A program made the position numbers and the translations under genes. The notes under the pieces were generated by a model. The model saw only the letters and a program-made list of their open reading frames with translations. It searched no databases and had not been told where the DNA came from. 64,000 nucleotides of DNA. It comes from Gymnogyps californianus. Taxonomy: Eukaryota > Chordata > Aves > Accipitriformes > Cathartidae. The stretch lies in contig NC_059480.1 in the NCBI RefSeq assembly GCF_018139145.2, positions 14,942,428 to 15,006,427 of the forward strand. The letters are read 5' to 3'. Of the stretch, positions 38,595 through 53,500 are shown in pieces (the stretch's first letter is position 1; each line of letters begins with the position of its first letter).

Positions 38595-41500
38595 GTGCCG
38601 CCGGGAAGGGGCCGGACCGGGGTCGTGCGGGGGGACAGGCCGCGGTGGAGCGGCAGGGTGTCGGGGGCCGCGTAGGGGGGACAGGAAGCGGCGTTAGGGT
38701 GTCTGCAGGGTGACAGGCCGCGCAGCAGGGTGGGGAAGGGGCTGCTGGGGCGGGGCGGGCTGTGGGGACGGGAGTTGTGGGCGCCCTGGAGGGTGACAGG
38801 TGGCGGCGAGCTGCGGGCAACCGGCTCTGAGGAGAGTGGCGGGCTGGGGCCGTTGTGGGGAGGTGGTTATGTGGGATGGGTGAGGGACAGGCTGTGGGGG
38901 ACAGGGTTTGGGGAGGAGTGTAGGATGGCAGGGCAGGGGCAGCGTGTGTGGAAGGGGTGGCTGTGAGGGGCTGCGTAGGGAGGTCAGGGGGACATGTGTG
39001 AGGAAGGGGCTGTTGTGGGGCTCTGTAGGACGAGGGGCCTGCTGGGGTGTGGGGAGGCTCTGAGGAGGAGGGGGATGTGGGAGGTGGGAAGTGCAAGGAA
39101 AGAGGGCAGCATGCGTGGTACGTGGGACTGGGTGGGCAATGTGCGGAGTCTGGGGTTCATCTGGAGGTAGCACAGTCTGCAGTGAACACTGCTGGGGTCA
39201 CCCGCCTTTGAGCAGATGGGGGGGGGTGAAGGGTGGCAGGCAGCTGGTGCAGGAAATGCTCAGCAGCCAAAGCAATGCTTGCTCAGGCTCAAGAGCGTGA
39301 ACTCCCCGGTGGTCCGTCACTGGTTTTTTGGAGTTGTGCTTAGACTTCAGCTCCTGGTGTTTCTAGCCTGTGTCTGCTGCATGCGTCCATACTCAGCCTG
39401 CCCACTATTGGGGGGTCAGTATTAAAAAAGCTCAGTATAATCTTACTTCCCGTTGTCAGACCAAGGCATGTACTCTTTTGTTTTTCCCCACTCGAGTGAC
39501 CACTTTTCTGTCATTGCTGTAGGCTTACTTCTGCTTGTGTTGGGCAACTTTCCCCTTCATCTTTCCCTATGCTTTTATCTGTTCTATATATATATTTTGC
39601 ACCATTGTATCTACTCAACATAATTCTGCCTGTCTGTTGGATGCATGGCTGGTCTGTGCACACAGGCCCACTTTCCGTGCCTGGTATCACCCTGCTAGCT
39701 GATGGAGAGGCAAACGGCTCCATGACTTGCTGTGATGTGTCACTGCTGTGCCCTTCCTGTCCTGTGCTGAGCCCATGTTTGGAGCGCCTGTGGCTCTGTG
39801 GTTGGCACAGGCTGGGTGAGCTCTGGCTGTAGAGGGAAACAGTCCTGCTCTTCCTCTGGTCTCTGGCTGTGTGTTCACGCCTCCTCTTTGTGTCAGCTTT
39901 AGCAATTGCATGGTTCTGGGATGTGGAGGAAGCTGGAGAAGAAGGTTTGAATGGCTTACCCCTGGCAGAAGTTGGAGTTCCTGTTCTTCCCTCCTTTGCT
40001 TCTGTCTCTGCTGCCAGCTTGTTGCTGGCTGCTTCTGCCGTGGGTTTTTCTGGTGACCATGACTTGTATTGTTGGATCCTTCAATGAGCTAGCTGCCCTG
40101 GCAGAACAGACTGGATGATTTTCTGCTAGGTTAGTGAGTTGAGTCAGCGTTGCAAGGGGTGTGAAACCTACTAAAGCTTCTGGGGAGGAGGAAGAGGAAA
40201 CTTCACTGCCAGAAGCAAGGCTAGAGGAAGGCAGAGGGGAGTGAGACCTCCCCTGAGGCAGCAGGGAGCTTTTACATTGGCTTAGCTGTTCCACACAACT
40301 TGCTTGCTAGTGTATGTACTTTCTGGCACAACTATGTTTAATGTAGGTCCATCCTATTTGGTGATAATGCAGTCTTAGATTGGCTTAATTTAACCATAGG
40401 ACTATACCGTTAAATATAATTTTGTTTTGTTTTTTTTAATTACTGATACCTGCTGAAGTATAGAATACACTTGAGAAAGCAAGAAATTGTGACTGAAATT
40501 TGTGAGCAGAAGTGTGCTGCTGTCTCTTCAAGTTAGGACATACTAGTTTGTTTGAACTCGCTTTGTATCATTCTCCTTTTGCCCCTCTTGATTCCTTTCC
40601 TTCAAGGACAGAAACTGTGGAAAACCCTTTGTCAGGGTCTTCTAGTACATTATGGTCTTTCTGAGAGTCTGATACTACTACCTTTGAAGAAATTGCAGAA
40701 AACCTTATGGTGTAATCACCTGATGCCACCAAAACATCTTTCCAACTTTAACTGATAGGAAGTGGTTAAAATCGTGAAGCAAAAATCCTGTAGTATTTCT
40801 GAAAAAAGTTCATATCTTTCATTATTAGTCATTAGTATTTGCTGTTATAACTTTGGTCATTCTTAGTGTTCATATGAAATACCTAAACCAAATACTAGAA
40901 ACCTTCTAAATGAAGTTCACTGCAGTGGTTTTATTAAGGGATGGTAGAGACACTGATGTCGAGCAAGGTCATTATAGAGTCCTAGTGTTCTTGCAGGGAG
41001 TAGTGTGGACATGAAGCACCGTCTCGTGCTGTGTTCCTTATCTTCTAGCAAAGCAGAGCTGCAGCTTTCCCCTGACCTTGCTAAGCTGGTGGGTGTAGTC
41101 TCCGTCCTTCCCATCAGTATACCTGTTGGAGCAGTTAAATAAACCTGTTGGGAGGCATATAGTGTATGGAAATGTCATAGTTTACTTTCTTACAGTCGTG
41201 GAGAGAACTGGGAGGACGTGGGTGAATCAGAGTTCCTGAGTCACCAAATCCCTGCTTTCACAGGGAGCTATTTAAATCTTTTAAAACATGCTACTACATA
41301 CAGCTTCAGACACATGGCTTTCTTGGTTATCTGGTTCTCATGAAGTTCATGTTGATCTTTTTGGCTTTGAGATGTACTTGGGAATGTCATAGTTACCCGA
41401 ATCAAAGAAATAAAGGTTTGTTTGCTTGCTTAAAATGCATATGAAGGGAGCATGGGTTGTCGCTGTTGAGTTGCTGATATGTGATTAGATGATAATGGCT

Positions 41501-44500
41501 ATAAAGATTCATGTTTAGAAGTATGGTGGGTTATTTCATAGTAAGGCATGCTTTTCCCCCCGCCCCCAGTAGATAAAGAAATCTTTGAATTATAAAACCT
41601 GAAGCAGTGATGGCCTATTACATCACCAGGTTTGTAAACTTATGACATACCAGCTCAGTTTGGGGTTGGAAACTTGAGGTTTAGAAACTGATTTTGAAAA
41701 GGGTAATGGAAAAGGCTATGAATTCAGGCACACTTTTGCAAATTTGCAGTCGTGTTTTTTTAAACCCACTTTGAAAATAATCTTGCTGAAATCACATGCT
41801 TTTCCTTCATGACTCCCTCTCTTAAAGTATGGACGGACCAAAGATCTAGCAAGGAAATGCGTTTGCAGTTCTCCTACAGTGTGTCGATGACTTCCTATCA
41901 AATGAAGAAGTTGCTTGGGGAGGGGCCTTGGAGCAGTCCTTGAGTACGAAGAACTGAGCTGTGCTGGCAAGTTCTATGTATATAATCAGGAATTCCTGGA
42001 GTGGTTTTTGATATGCAAATAGTATTGTGAAATAATACTTTCTCCTTATCTTTAAACAATGAGAATTTCAGTTTGAGTTTAATGGAACAGGCTTTTACAT
42101 TGATGTTTCATTCTCATTTTTTCTTTTTGTGACTAAAGAACGTTTTTTCTTAATGAGTGAGGTATGCACTGTAGCAGCCACATGAATCACTCTGAACCTA
42201 AATTTTTAGAAAGGAGAAGCAAGTTTAAGTGATGTGGAAATACATCTGCTGTAAGTAACAGTTAACAATCTTGATAAACAACAAATAGAAAAAGCAAAAC
42301 TCTATTGCTTGCAGTGTGTGCAATTGTAAGAACTCTCTAGAAAAACCTTCAGCCTGTTCCAGTCTTTAAAAATGCATCAGTAAAAAGCTGTGTATTTTTG
42401 AGATCATTTCTTTGTCCTTACCTGTCATTGTTGCTGAAGTTTAAAATTTTTTTGTATTTAATTTTGTATTCACTCCTGAGACCCCAGCTGCAGAACAGAT
42501 GATGGATAAACGAGGTAGATGAAAGAGTATAAATGAAACTGTTGCCAATTACCGTTCTTAGTACGGGTATATCATGGGTAGTTTCTGGGTAGAACTGATG
42601 GTTATAGCGTATTGCCTTCAAAGGGGCTTGTCTGAGGAGTCTTCCATTTAGATTGAACTAAAGCATTGCTTTGTGTAGGCAGGCCTGCAGTGTAAGTAAG
42701 ACCGGCTTGTCACTGAAGTTCCCTGGTATGTGTATTGGCTTTCTTCTTCTGTGGCTTTGATTCCAGTCTATCTAAATGGGGCCAGCTGAGATGTACCTCA
42801 TGCTTATGTAGGGGATGCAGGCCGAATAGGTCCCTCATGACACTTTATGGCTTTCTAGATTTATGAATTTTTTTCTCTCTTCTTTAGTACTGTGTAACCA
42901 AAGTTTGGTCACTAAGCATCTGTTTCCCATGTAACAGGAAGTGTTTTGTCACTTTAAAATATGAGTAATATAAGTGACTTATTTAACCTATTTGGAAAAA
43001 GTCTTGTTCAGTAGTCAGAGAAATTATCGTATATGCCTAACCCATATACTTTGGTCTGCTTATTACTTCCTGAAGAAAATGTAGAAATCAGAACATCAGT
43101 AAACTTGTCCGTTCTGTGTTGACTTCCAGTGGGTATGGTGCTGCAGTGCCGCCTGCTTCCTAACCTGCTGCGTTACAGTACTACAAGTAGCAAGTAAACC
43201 CCTCTTACTCAGCATGGGTTTATAGTGCGGGTAATCTCTGTGTGGCTATGGTACCGTTGAAATCACTGAGGGTGCTTATGTGGGTAAACTCAGCCACATT
43301 TAAGGTGTTAAGAGGTATGTGACCAAGAACTCTGTCTGCATACAAAATCTGTTTGTTTTGCTCAGATTTACCTAGCTGTTTTAGGAGGAATTTCCAAAGA
43401 AATGTTTGGTCTGGGCTTTCTGCCCTTGGTGTTTGGGACTGAAAAGTAAGTTTGTAACTTACTTGGCAAGGCAGGGTGGAAAGTATTGCAGAAGAAAAAA
43501 AAAAAGAAAGATACAGTATGTCAAAAGCAAAAGCTGCCAAACATTTGCTTGTAAGTTTGCGTTTACCATTTTTCATACTTATGTGGTTGTTATGTTTATA
43601 ATTTCCAGTATGTGATTGTAGAACAGCACTTTTCGTAGCTGAAGTGTAGTGACGTGGAGGACAATCTTAGCGGGATGCTGGTGAGTTACATGTGTACGTC
43701 ATCTCTGTCCATACTGCTAGGAGTCTGATGGACTTAGTTAAACAGAGTGCTTCTAGATTTCTGATTCTTTGCTTTTGTGGAGATTGCAGTGAATGTGCTG
43801 TTCTACTCAGACTCTAGTCAATGATTTATTTATTTTTAAATCTGTGACTGCATCTTTCAAATGTACACTAAGAAAATAGTTGACCTAAATAAAGGGGGAT
43901 GTATTGGAAGATAGGACCCCATGTTAGAGGATTTTCTTCTAACTAATCATTCTAGAGTAAAGAAGTTTAATCAAAGATCCCTCTCAAATAAATTTCATCA
44001 AAATCTCTCACACTGAAATCTTTTAAAGCCTTTTCAAATTTAATAGTAAGTTGTTACAGTCCTTCCTAATGGACATTAGAGAAATGTGTTCTGGAATCAG
44101 GTTGTCTTGATTTGGTTAGTGCACCTAAATTGTTTTAATTTAAAAAAAAAAAGTTGGCTGTCATAATTATGAATTACAAAGGTTAGGGTTTTTAACGGTG
44201 ATTCTGATTCTGTTTCTTTGTTGTTTGATTATGATTTATGTTAAGTAACAACAAACTGAAAAATTTTAACTATATCTCAAATGGCTAATAGGAATTTAAA
44301 ATGTTAATTTCCTTGGTTTTGGTCTTTTTAAGTTTTTATCTGGGAATGTTTAAAAAAACCCCACTCATTGAGAAGGGAGCTTACAGTGGAAGTAGTAACA
44401 AAATCTGCTAGCTATCATAATTTTGCTGTAGTACAGCAGCAGGATCAATTGCTGAAGAACTGATATTAATTAAGCCTGTGCAACTGATCTTTAATGAGTA

Positions 44501-47500
44501 CTTGCAGAATTAGAAAGACAGCTTATTTATGTGTGTGTGCGCGCAATGTAACTGTAATTATACAAGCTTTTACAGTCATTCAAGTTTTAAATATAGATTT
44601 GAAGAGGTTTGGTTCTTTAGCCTGGAGTGTCTCATTTGTGTTGGCTAAGCACATCTCATGTAATTACATTAATATCAATGTTAAAATCTCTGGAAAGCAG
44701 GGTTAGTAAATAGAATATTCATTAGGAAGGTGGCAACTATAAAATAGAGATCTGTATCTTGGGCTAGGTGGGCTTTGGTTAGCTCTTTTTTTTTTTTTTT
44801 TTCCTGTATGCATCTGTGAAATCATTGGCGGCCGAATAGCAAATGTGCTGATTTAGCTATGTTAGCAGTGTCCTGTGATCTTTTTTTCAGGCTTAGCTTC
44901 TTGACAACGTTGTACTCAGAACTGTATTATTTAGAGTCAGCATTTTTCCTGTTCTTACTTCATGCAGTGAACAATATGACTTAAGTTATTGGTAAATTTT
45001 TGCTATAGTCAATCATTCTAAAAAGTCCCCAAAGCAAACTCCATCCTGATAACTTGCTTTGGGAGAAAAAGGAAAGGAAAATACCTAATTTTCATTGACT
45101 ACAGAAACATTCCTACTGAAATTATGGTTTACAGAGCCAAGAACCCTTTGCCTGGGTCTTGATGCATGCCTTTCTGGCTAAAGCAATTAGTTTAGTATCT
45201 CAAGGACATGCAAATGCAGAAGTGTCATGAGGGAGTGCAAAAAAAAAAAACCCACTAAAAACCCCCATGCGGTTACTTAATGTTATGTCTTACAGCGCCT
45301 TACATTTACGTGGGCAGGAAATAGAAGAATAAATTCTGACAAATTTAGTTACTTTTTTTTGCCTCTCACTCATACATGCAGAATTCAGTTTAAAAACATG
45401 TATAGAAGTTTAAACTGTGTAAATGCATTTGTGACCTTTTTGAGCAGATACTGTGCTGTTTCTTCGGCATTTAGGTATCCCTGTGAGTTTAGGTAATAAT
45501 TTAGGTGGTTTGTTTTTTGATAGTGGCAGATTTGTAACAAAAATAACAGCTAAAGTAGCTGTCTGCCATGGAAGACCATTATGAGGAAATGCAGATTAGC
45601 ATGTGGACTGTAACATTATTTTAATATATGCAGGAGATTTCCATACTTCTCTGTGTGACAATATAAATCCTGGTTTTGTGGCCATTCTTTCATATGACTA
45701 AAAGATCAGATCAAGAACATTAGAAATACTAGATATTATCATTATGATCATAAACTAAACGATTTTAAGCAGTCCAGTAAAGTAGACTAAAACATTGTGT
45801 TGCCTTCCTTATGATCTCTTCAAGAGGAGTCCTTGCATATGTGGCAGAATAATTACTTTACGGTTAACCTTTACTTTGTGAATATTAAAAGTAGCCAGGC
45901 CTCAGACCTAGGGTAAATCACTTGTTTTGTTTTGATGCACTGTAAATAACTTATGCCTGTGTAGAGGAGAAATCTAATTTATGGGATGATGTCCTGTATA
46001 CATTTTCAAACTGATAAGACACAGGGATAGACTAAGAAAATAATTTGCTGCAAAATAGTCCCTTCAAGTGTTTTATGAATGAGAGGAGGTTTTGAACGGA
46101 GAAAATGCATGTCAGATGGTTGGCAAACTTGCTCGCGTGGCATGAATCTTTCTGTGAATCAGGCTTTCTGTTTGATGTTCTAAGTTTTCTGTTTGAAATA
46201 CTAAGACTCTACAATATGCAGGCACGATGTTCTTGAATAATTTTTAGAGTTCATATGTCAATAGTAATGCGGATTTAAATAGTTGTATTGTGGTTTTGCA
46301 TGAGAGAGAGTCTAACAGTTGTCAGTGCACACGCACAAACTACCTTTTTTCTTTTCATGAATTTATGATATGCGTTCAGTAACAGTCATTAAAGGAAGAC
46401 CTCTGCTGACAATTTTGTATGAATAAACATAAAGCAGAGCTAGTGATCAGTTTGCACGATGTGATTTTGGAGTTTCTAAACTTCCAAAATGTATTTTTGT
46501 ATTTTAAGCTGGATATAATACAAAGAGAAATTGGAGAAGCCATATGTGGTGAAATGTATTCCGTCTGACAAAATTTAAAAAAACAAGTTCCAGATTTCCA
46601 TCTTTCTGGGTGCCAGATGTTAATTTAAGTAGGAACACATGGATATCAAACACACTCAACATTTCTGTGCATTTTAAATATCCTAGTCTTCAATTATTAG
46701 TGATTTTGTAATTATTTTTAAAAAGATGTGTAACTTATGTAATGCTATAGATCATGTAACAGATTTTTGTGTACTGATGTTTCAAATGACGTTTTGTGGA
46801 TTGAAGGATGAATCGAATTCACTCCTTTGGTACAAAGGAAAGGCTCTTGTATTCAGAGTCTGACTTCTGGCTGTGAATGTTATCCCTTCTGCATGACAAA
46901 ACAGAGGTGTGGAATTTGAGCTGGGAGATGGGGTTTGGTTTTCTGCTTCATGGTCTCTACCAAGGGAGGCATTGAGCCTCTTCTGTCCCCTTCCTCACTG
47001 CCACAGCGATCCGAGGTGGGCTCAGGGCTCCCTCAACTACTTTGCACAGCGGTGGTGGCTGGTGCGAGTCGGTGCTGGGAGACCCGCCCCGCTCTCTGAT
47101 GCCTTCCTAGACTCCAGCTCTCCAGTGATTTCCTCGCTACTATGGCTGCTTGTCAGTGGGCAGTAATGGGAGACCGAATGTTGCTTATTGTTAACATAGA
47201 AAGGTGCAGCTTGTGTGTGGTTTTTTTTTGTTTGAGTACTTCATGAAAGTAGTCAGACTCTGCATTTGATTGGATTCTTCTGATGGACTTTAATGTAAAG
47301 AACGTGGTGTTATTACAATGTCACTGGTTTTATGTAACATGCTGTTGCTAATATACTTTAGGCTTAAGACAATCTATGTAAGAGCTGGGTGGGTGAAGAA
47401 GAAAAATAATGTAGGTGGAGCAGTGTTGGGCCTTGTGATCTTAACTGAGACTAGCAAAAGGCATTAAAAAGGCTCACTGCTTAACTGGAAATGTAGGTTA

Positions 47501-50500
47501 TATCTTGTCTTTCCTAGACTTGTAGCATTCATGTAGGTTGGTTGGAGTTCCTGTCTGTATAAAGAGTTCAGTAGTTAATGAAGTAGGCCCCTTCTTTCTT
47601 AACTTCCTTAAACAGGAAAAGTAGAGTTCATCTTATCTACTGTGTAGCCATCTCTCTTCTTAAGGCAGATCTTGGGGTTAGGCTCTTTCAAATCTTAGTG
47701 AAGATTAATAGTTGTATCCCAAGTGCCTCTTGATTTGTTTTAGCCACATGTGTCAGAATAAGGTGAACTGCACCCTGGAAATATTTAGATGACTAACTTG
47801 TGTATCTATGCGTAGATATCAGCATTTGATCAGATAAGGCACACTACAAGAATAGAACAAATGTATTGGCTTTGCTGGTCAGGGTTGTTACTGAGGATAA
47901 AAACTGTTTAAGATGACTGAGGAATCTCTGATGTTTCATTGAGAATGCAACTTCTGGCTGAACTTGTGTTGCTAAATTGCACTCTGTTTAAAAAGTGTAT
48001 GCACAAGTGTACACCCTCTCTGCAGGATTATTCTCCAGAAGTATCTCCAGTTTGTGAAGAATGATTTTTAAAAGTACTCATTTAACTTCCTGGAGTGCTT
48101 TCTTTTGTCAAGTGTCTGATTTTGAAGAATATATCTGCCTGTTTATTCTATCCTAGTTGATTTATCCCAAAATGAATGATGAAAAATGCCAGATGAAGTG
48201 TTAAATGTGCCTACTATTGCAAAATATCCACTATATTGTAAGTATCGATCTTGTAAGATTTTGTTTCCAGTTGATTTGAGATGAAAAACCTTTAGTATGT
48301 AATTAATAAAGGATACGTAAGCTTCTGTTTGGTTGAGAAAGAACTTACCCGCAATAAGCGTCGATAGATGAATGAAAGCTGAGGGTCTTTAAAATCTCCT
48401 GATGACTAAAAGTAGTGGGAGAAAAGATACTAAATGTACCCAAAGAATATTTCAACCTTTTGCAGGGCTGTGGGTGTACCATATGCATTTTGTAGTTTTT
48501 ATGTTATAATATTCCAAATGCTTATTTTTTTAGTAGATCACCGATTATCATTTGAGAGGGATGAAGAGGAAAGGAGACTGGCTTTTCCAAATGTGAAAAC
48601 ACTAAATTTGAGGAAAACACCAATACACTGTATTTCTGTATTCTCCTACTCCTAATGCTTGTGCACTCTCCTCTTGAGATTGGATTCATTTGACTGGCTG
48701 CTTCAGTGCAAAGGCGTAAACGGCAAACAAAGACTTTCTTTGCAGTATGAGGGAACAACAGAACTACACAATAAAACTGTTAATTTATATCTAAAATACA
48801 CTTATGGTAACTGAGTGTGAGATACATGTATGTGTATACACCTAATAGCTAAACAAAAAATTCAAGTTCAGAATTTGTCTATTGCAACGAGGCTGCAACC
48901 TCCCCTCTGACTGTCAAATAGAGCATTTTGATTTTGTGAAAGTGTATTACCAAAATATTCAGCTTCTGAAATGCACAAAAAGGGTAAATACTTGCTGAGG
49001 ACTCAGTCTTCATAGCAAATGTGAAACTTTCCTCTAGTTTCAGTAAAGAAGATCCACTTGATATAACTAGAATTGTAGGGAGCTAATGGTCCTTAGCTCT
49101 TCTGAAACATGGTGAGCTCTTGTTATAAAGGCTTTGCCATCTTATGGTGGTTTGGACACAACAGTACTTTTCTAACTGTAGTAGGTATAAGTTAGCAACT
49201 AAGGAAATTACAAAAAGAAAGGGACAGATATTGTCTTATTTTTCTGAAATCAAAGCAAACACAAGACTCGTATTAAGATTATATATCTGTAAAGAATGCT
49301 CTTTGATTAATTACAGAGTACTCTGATCTCCAGTTGCCTCTACTTTATAGGGTGTTTTCTGTACAAAGTGCAGAAACTGATACTTGCTGTATCAGTTCTG
49401 AACATATTGATACTGAGAATCCTATACTGGGGGAATCTAGTGATGTTTACTCTTTCTGTTTTTCAGGCACTGCTACTCTGTCTTTTATATTGGCTGCATT
49501 TGAGGTACCTAAGGGGTATCTTTCCAAATCAGGGATTAATTTCTTAATTTTTCCTCAGATTGTTATTACTTATAGCTTTTAAAAGAAAAGTTGACATGAC
49601 TCCTTAGCATCTGACTAGGAACTCCAGATCTTGAGGCTAATAGTTAGGGCGTAGTGTTTAGATGGAGGGATGTCCTATCTTGTATCCTTTGCAGTTGGTT
49701 GCTTGATGGTTATATTTATGGTTCCACTTTCTGACCTTACTACATATTTGAGTTTTCAGATGTTGAAATCCTTCATTCCTTCTGCTGCTTCTGTGTTCAA
49801 GCTCCTGGGTAGCTGCTCAGATTTAAAAGATTAAAGCAGCCCTGTGATGTTTGCAAGTTTTCAGCAACAAGAAGTTTCTGCACAGCAGCATCAGTTTCTT
49901 GAGCTTGTTTCTGCTGCCTTTTTTTTTGTTGCAACATCTTGATAGTATAGTCCTACTTCCTTATCTGATAGTAGGGCCTCCTAAAAAGCTTTTGACTAAT
50001 TCTTGAGATGTTGGAATTACTAGTCAAAGTTGTGCAGGACAGGTATTGTGATGTGTTGCATTCTTATCTGAGTTTACGTTTAGCAATATAATCAACTTCT
50101 TGTCTGTGAAGCTTTCATGGTCACCATTGTGTTCCCATCTTCTTAACAGCTGTCCCATAGTGAACAAAACATTTAAGTTGAAAGATGTAGAAAATCCTGC
50201 TTATTGGAATCTTTGTGGAAGAAAAGGTTGCTAATTTCCTACTTGGGCTTACTAACTATCAGGCTCTCCTGGGGTAAAAAAGCTTAGGGGAAAAATGTTA
50301 GGCAAAACTATTGGGAAAAGAACACTGTTGGGCATTTCTGGCAATTTACTGCAAAAGAGTAATGAGAGAAAAAGCTTGAGAATTTAGGGCCAGCAGGTAG
50401 CACAGATGTCCTTACAGACTTTCTGTGATACATTAAACGCTGCTGCAAGTTTAGTAGTAATCAGTTTGACTTTCAGCCATGTATATTAAGTGCAATAGAA

Positions 50501-53500
50501 CTTCTTCCTTTTTGAAGACTGATGTGTTTATAATGTTCATTATCTCTTGAGCCATGTATAGTCTCGCGGTAAAGAACAAATCAAGTGAAGTACGCATCTT
50601 AAAGGGATTTGTCCTCTTTGTTTGTTATATCAAAGACCATATGAATTACTGAGGATGAACTAAACTTTGTAGGTGAAGACGACCTTAAAAACTGGTACCT
50701 ACAAGCAGACTTGTGCTTTAATGATTAAGTGAATTCAGTAAATATCCTTGTCTTATTTCATTTGATTATTTTATAAGAGGAGAAGCCTGACTTGGGAAGA
50801 ATAGAAGAATGGCTCTTCTAATATTGAGGACTTGATTCTTGTTTCTTTTCTCTGGCAAAATTTGAAATGCGAATAGTGCTTGCTATGGACCTGAGAAAAC
50901 TTGGCTTTTTCATCAACATGGTAATCTTCAGTTCAGGAAATGCATTTCTGTATTTCAATCCACCAAGCTCATAGAAAATGTCTAGGATTTCGGGGTGGGG
51001 GTGAAGAGAATGTCACATTTCTGATTCAAAGTCCTACTGTTCACATTGTGAAGCTTTTCCAAGCTATTGATAAAATGTTTTGTGGCAATGACTGAAGAAT
51101 TAATAATGTAAGGAGTGCTAGCATGACTGAGGAAGTTTATCTCTGCATGTCAGGGAGCATTCATCATCTGTTCCTCAGCATGGAGGGGCTCTGTGCCAGC
51201 AGGGAAAAATCTCTGTGGTGCCAAACCAGGACTTCAATGGGCTCTGTGACAGGCTGCAACAGCGTTCTTTCTTCAGAACGTATTAATGGTTATGACACAT
51301 CTCATAAGTTATAAAACTCTTCTTGTATGTATCCGTGCTGTTATCCAAGGTTATTAGGCCTTATTGTTCAGTGCATGACTTCTTTGTCCCTCAATATGTC
51401 ATGTTTCTTTTTTAATCTGTGGTTGTCTGATGCCATTATACATATACCAAATGTATTCCTTGTTAGCATGTTGGTTAAGATGCCTCTAGATACATTTTTG
51501 TGCCTAACTATAGATGAAGGAAATCAATTGAAGTAAACAATGATTGGAGGGAGCACTTGATATGCTGGAGGGTAGGTGTGCCATTCAGGAGGACTGCAGC
51601 AAGGTATAGGAAAGCACTGGTAGAAAGCTCCTGAAGTTTAACCAAGGCAAATGTGAAGACTTCCTCTGAAAAGGAACAACCCCATGCAGCTGTGCTGGCA
51701 GACAGGGACCTTTGCGTCCTGATGAACTGCAAATGGACCATCGGTCAGCAGTGTGCTTGTGCAGCAGTGAAAACTGGCAGTATGTTGGGCTGCATTAGCA
51801 AGAGCATAGCTGGCAAATTGAGGGAAGAGATGATTACCCTGTATGTAGCTGTCATGAGGCTAAGTCTGAAGTGTTATGACCAATTTGGGGCCCTGCCAGT
51901 AAAAGAAAGATGTTACCAAGATGAAGGATGTGCAGCTAAAGGCAACTGGAATGGAGTACGTGGCGTTCAAGGAAAGGATGAGGGCTGCGGCCTTCTTCAG
52001 GCTAAGAAGGCTCATGGAGGATCTAATTGCTGTCTTCAGTTACCCAGTAGATTATAGAGTTCAGATACTAGGTGTAAGTGTGGGGTTTTGTTTTTAGGTG
52101 CACAGTAGAAAGAGATAATGATTGAAAGATGCAGCAATGCAAATGACATGCACTGAGGGTTAAGCATGGGAGCATGTTGCCCAGAAAGGCTGTGTTACTT
52201 CCATCCTCCATTCTCATTCAGAGTGGAGAGGATCAGGAGTATTGGTTATAAAGTAACAACAACTTGTTTTGGATGGAACAGTGTCGTCAAATTATTCCCT
52301 TTTTAGTGTTTTTGCCATAGCTGTGTTATGTTCCAGCCTCTTGTAGGTGAAATGTGTGTTGATCCCTGTGTTTTTTAGCAGAGAGGGCGGACGGGGTGCG
52401 GAGGCTTGAAACATGTCTCGAGTAGGACTGGCCATTTACTTGTTTGGTATGGTACTGCTATTTTGTCTTTTCTGTGACATTCACAACAGATTTCTATTTG
52501 GAGGACTTTGCTGTCGATATTGTATTTCTCTGTACAGTGGCATTAGTCATGGTGGTGTGTGTGTTCCCCCGGCCTGAGTTTACCCTCAGCAGTTAGTCTG
52601 TGGCTGTTTCTAAACTAATCTGTAAGTAGTTGCTTGGCATCTGAAGTGTGATACCAAGGAGCAACTGCTATGTGTGTGTAGAGAGAGAGTGAGAGCAGAC
52701 CAATTAGGTGAGCAGGTATAGTATCTTGTGTGGTATACCTGCATTTTATTTTGCCTTTACATTATACTTACAGCCTGTAGTCCATCCTCTGATTAATGTC
52801 TACTGACCTTTTTGCTGTCTGTGACCTGATAAGCTCTGGCGTAGAGGAGACATTCCTGTAAATCATCAGGTGCATATTCTTACCTTGCACTTCTGTACCT
52901 CATCCTATTTTCAGTTTTTCACATTCAGTAGTACTTTTTTTCAAGTTGTCTTTAAGATGTTTTGAAGTTATCTTCCTTTGAAGTCTCTCATATCATTATA
53001 AGAAACTTAGTGACTGATTTACTCCTATTTCCCTCTGTCACTGAGGATGCTGAATGCAGTCACTGTCAGGAGTGGTCCGTAAGCAACTCCATTGCTGATT
53101 TTGTTTCAGTCTCATAATTGGGATCAAAAGGATTAGAAGTCGTCACCTTGCTGGCCTTTTCATCTGAATCTGGGCAGCACAGCTTGAAACCCAAGTCTGG
53201 TATCACATAAAGTTGTAGCATGAGTGCCTGGTAATTTTGATATAGTTTGATCTTTACACACATCTAGAACTGTGATACCACTGTGGGATGCACAGACAGC
53301 TTGCAGCTAATCTCTACTAGTGTCTGTATTGGGTTTGTATTTCATGAGTTAGAATGATCAATTGCTTTTACTTTAGCCAGTTACGAACCAGCTTTATCCA
53401 GCTTTGGCCCTTGCAATTAGTGAGCTGTACATATCTTTGTAACTGCTTTTCAGTTTTCCTAATATGCTTAAACTTTAAAATGAAATGCAATTGAAGAGGA

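Noticed and set aside
38422..39173. Pro/Ser/Thr-rich 159- and 224-codon frames on the minus strand
   Set aside because: They are the complement of the G-rich tract after ACAP2 exon 1 and show no domain.
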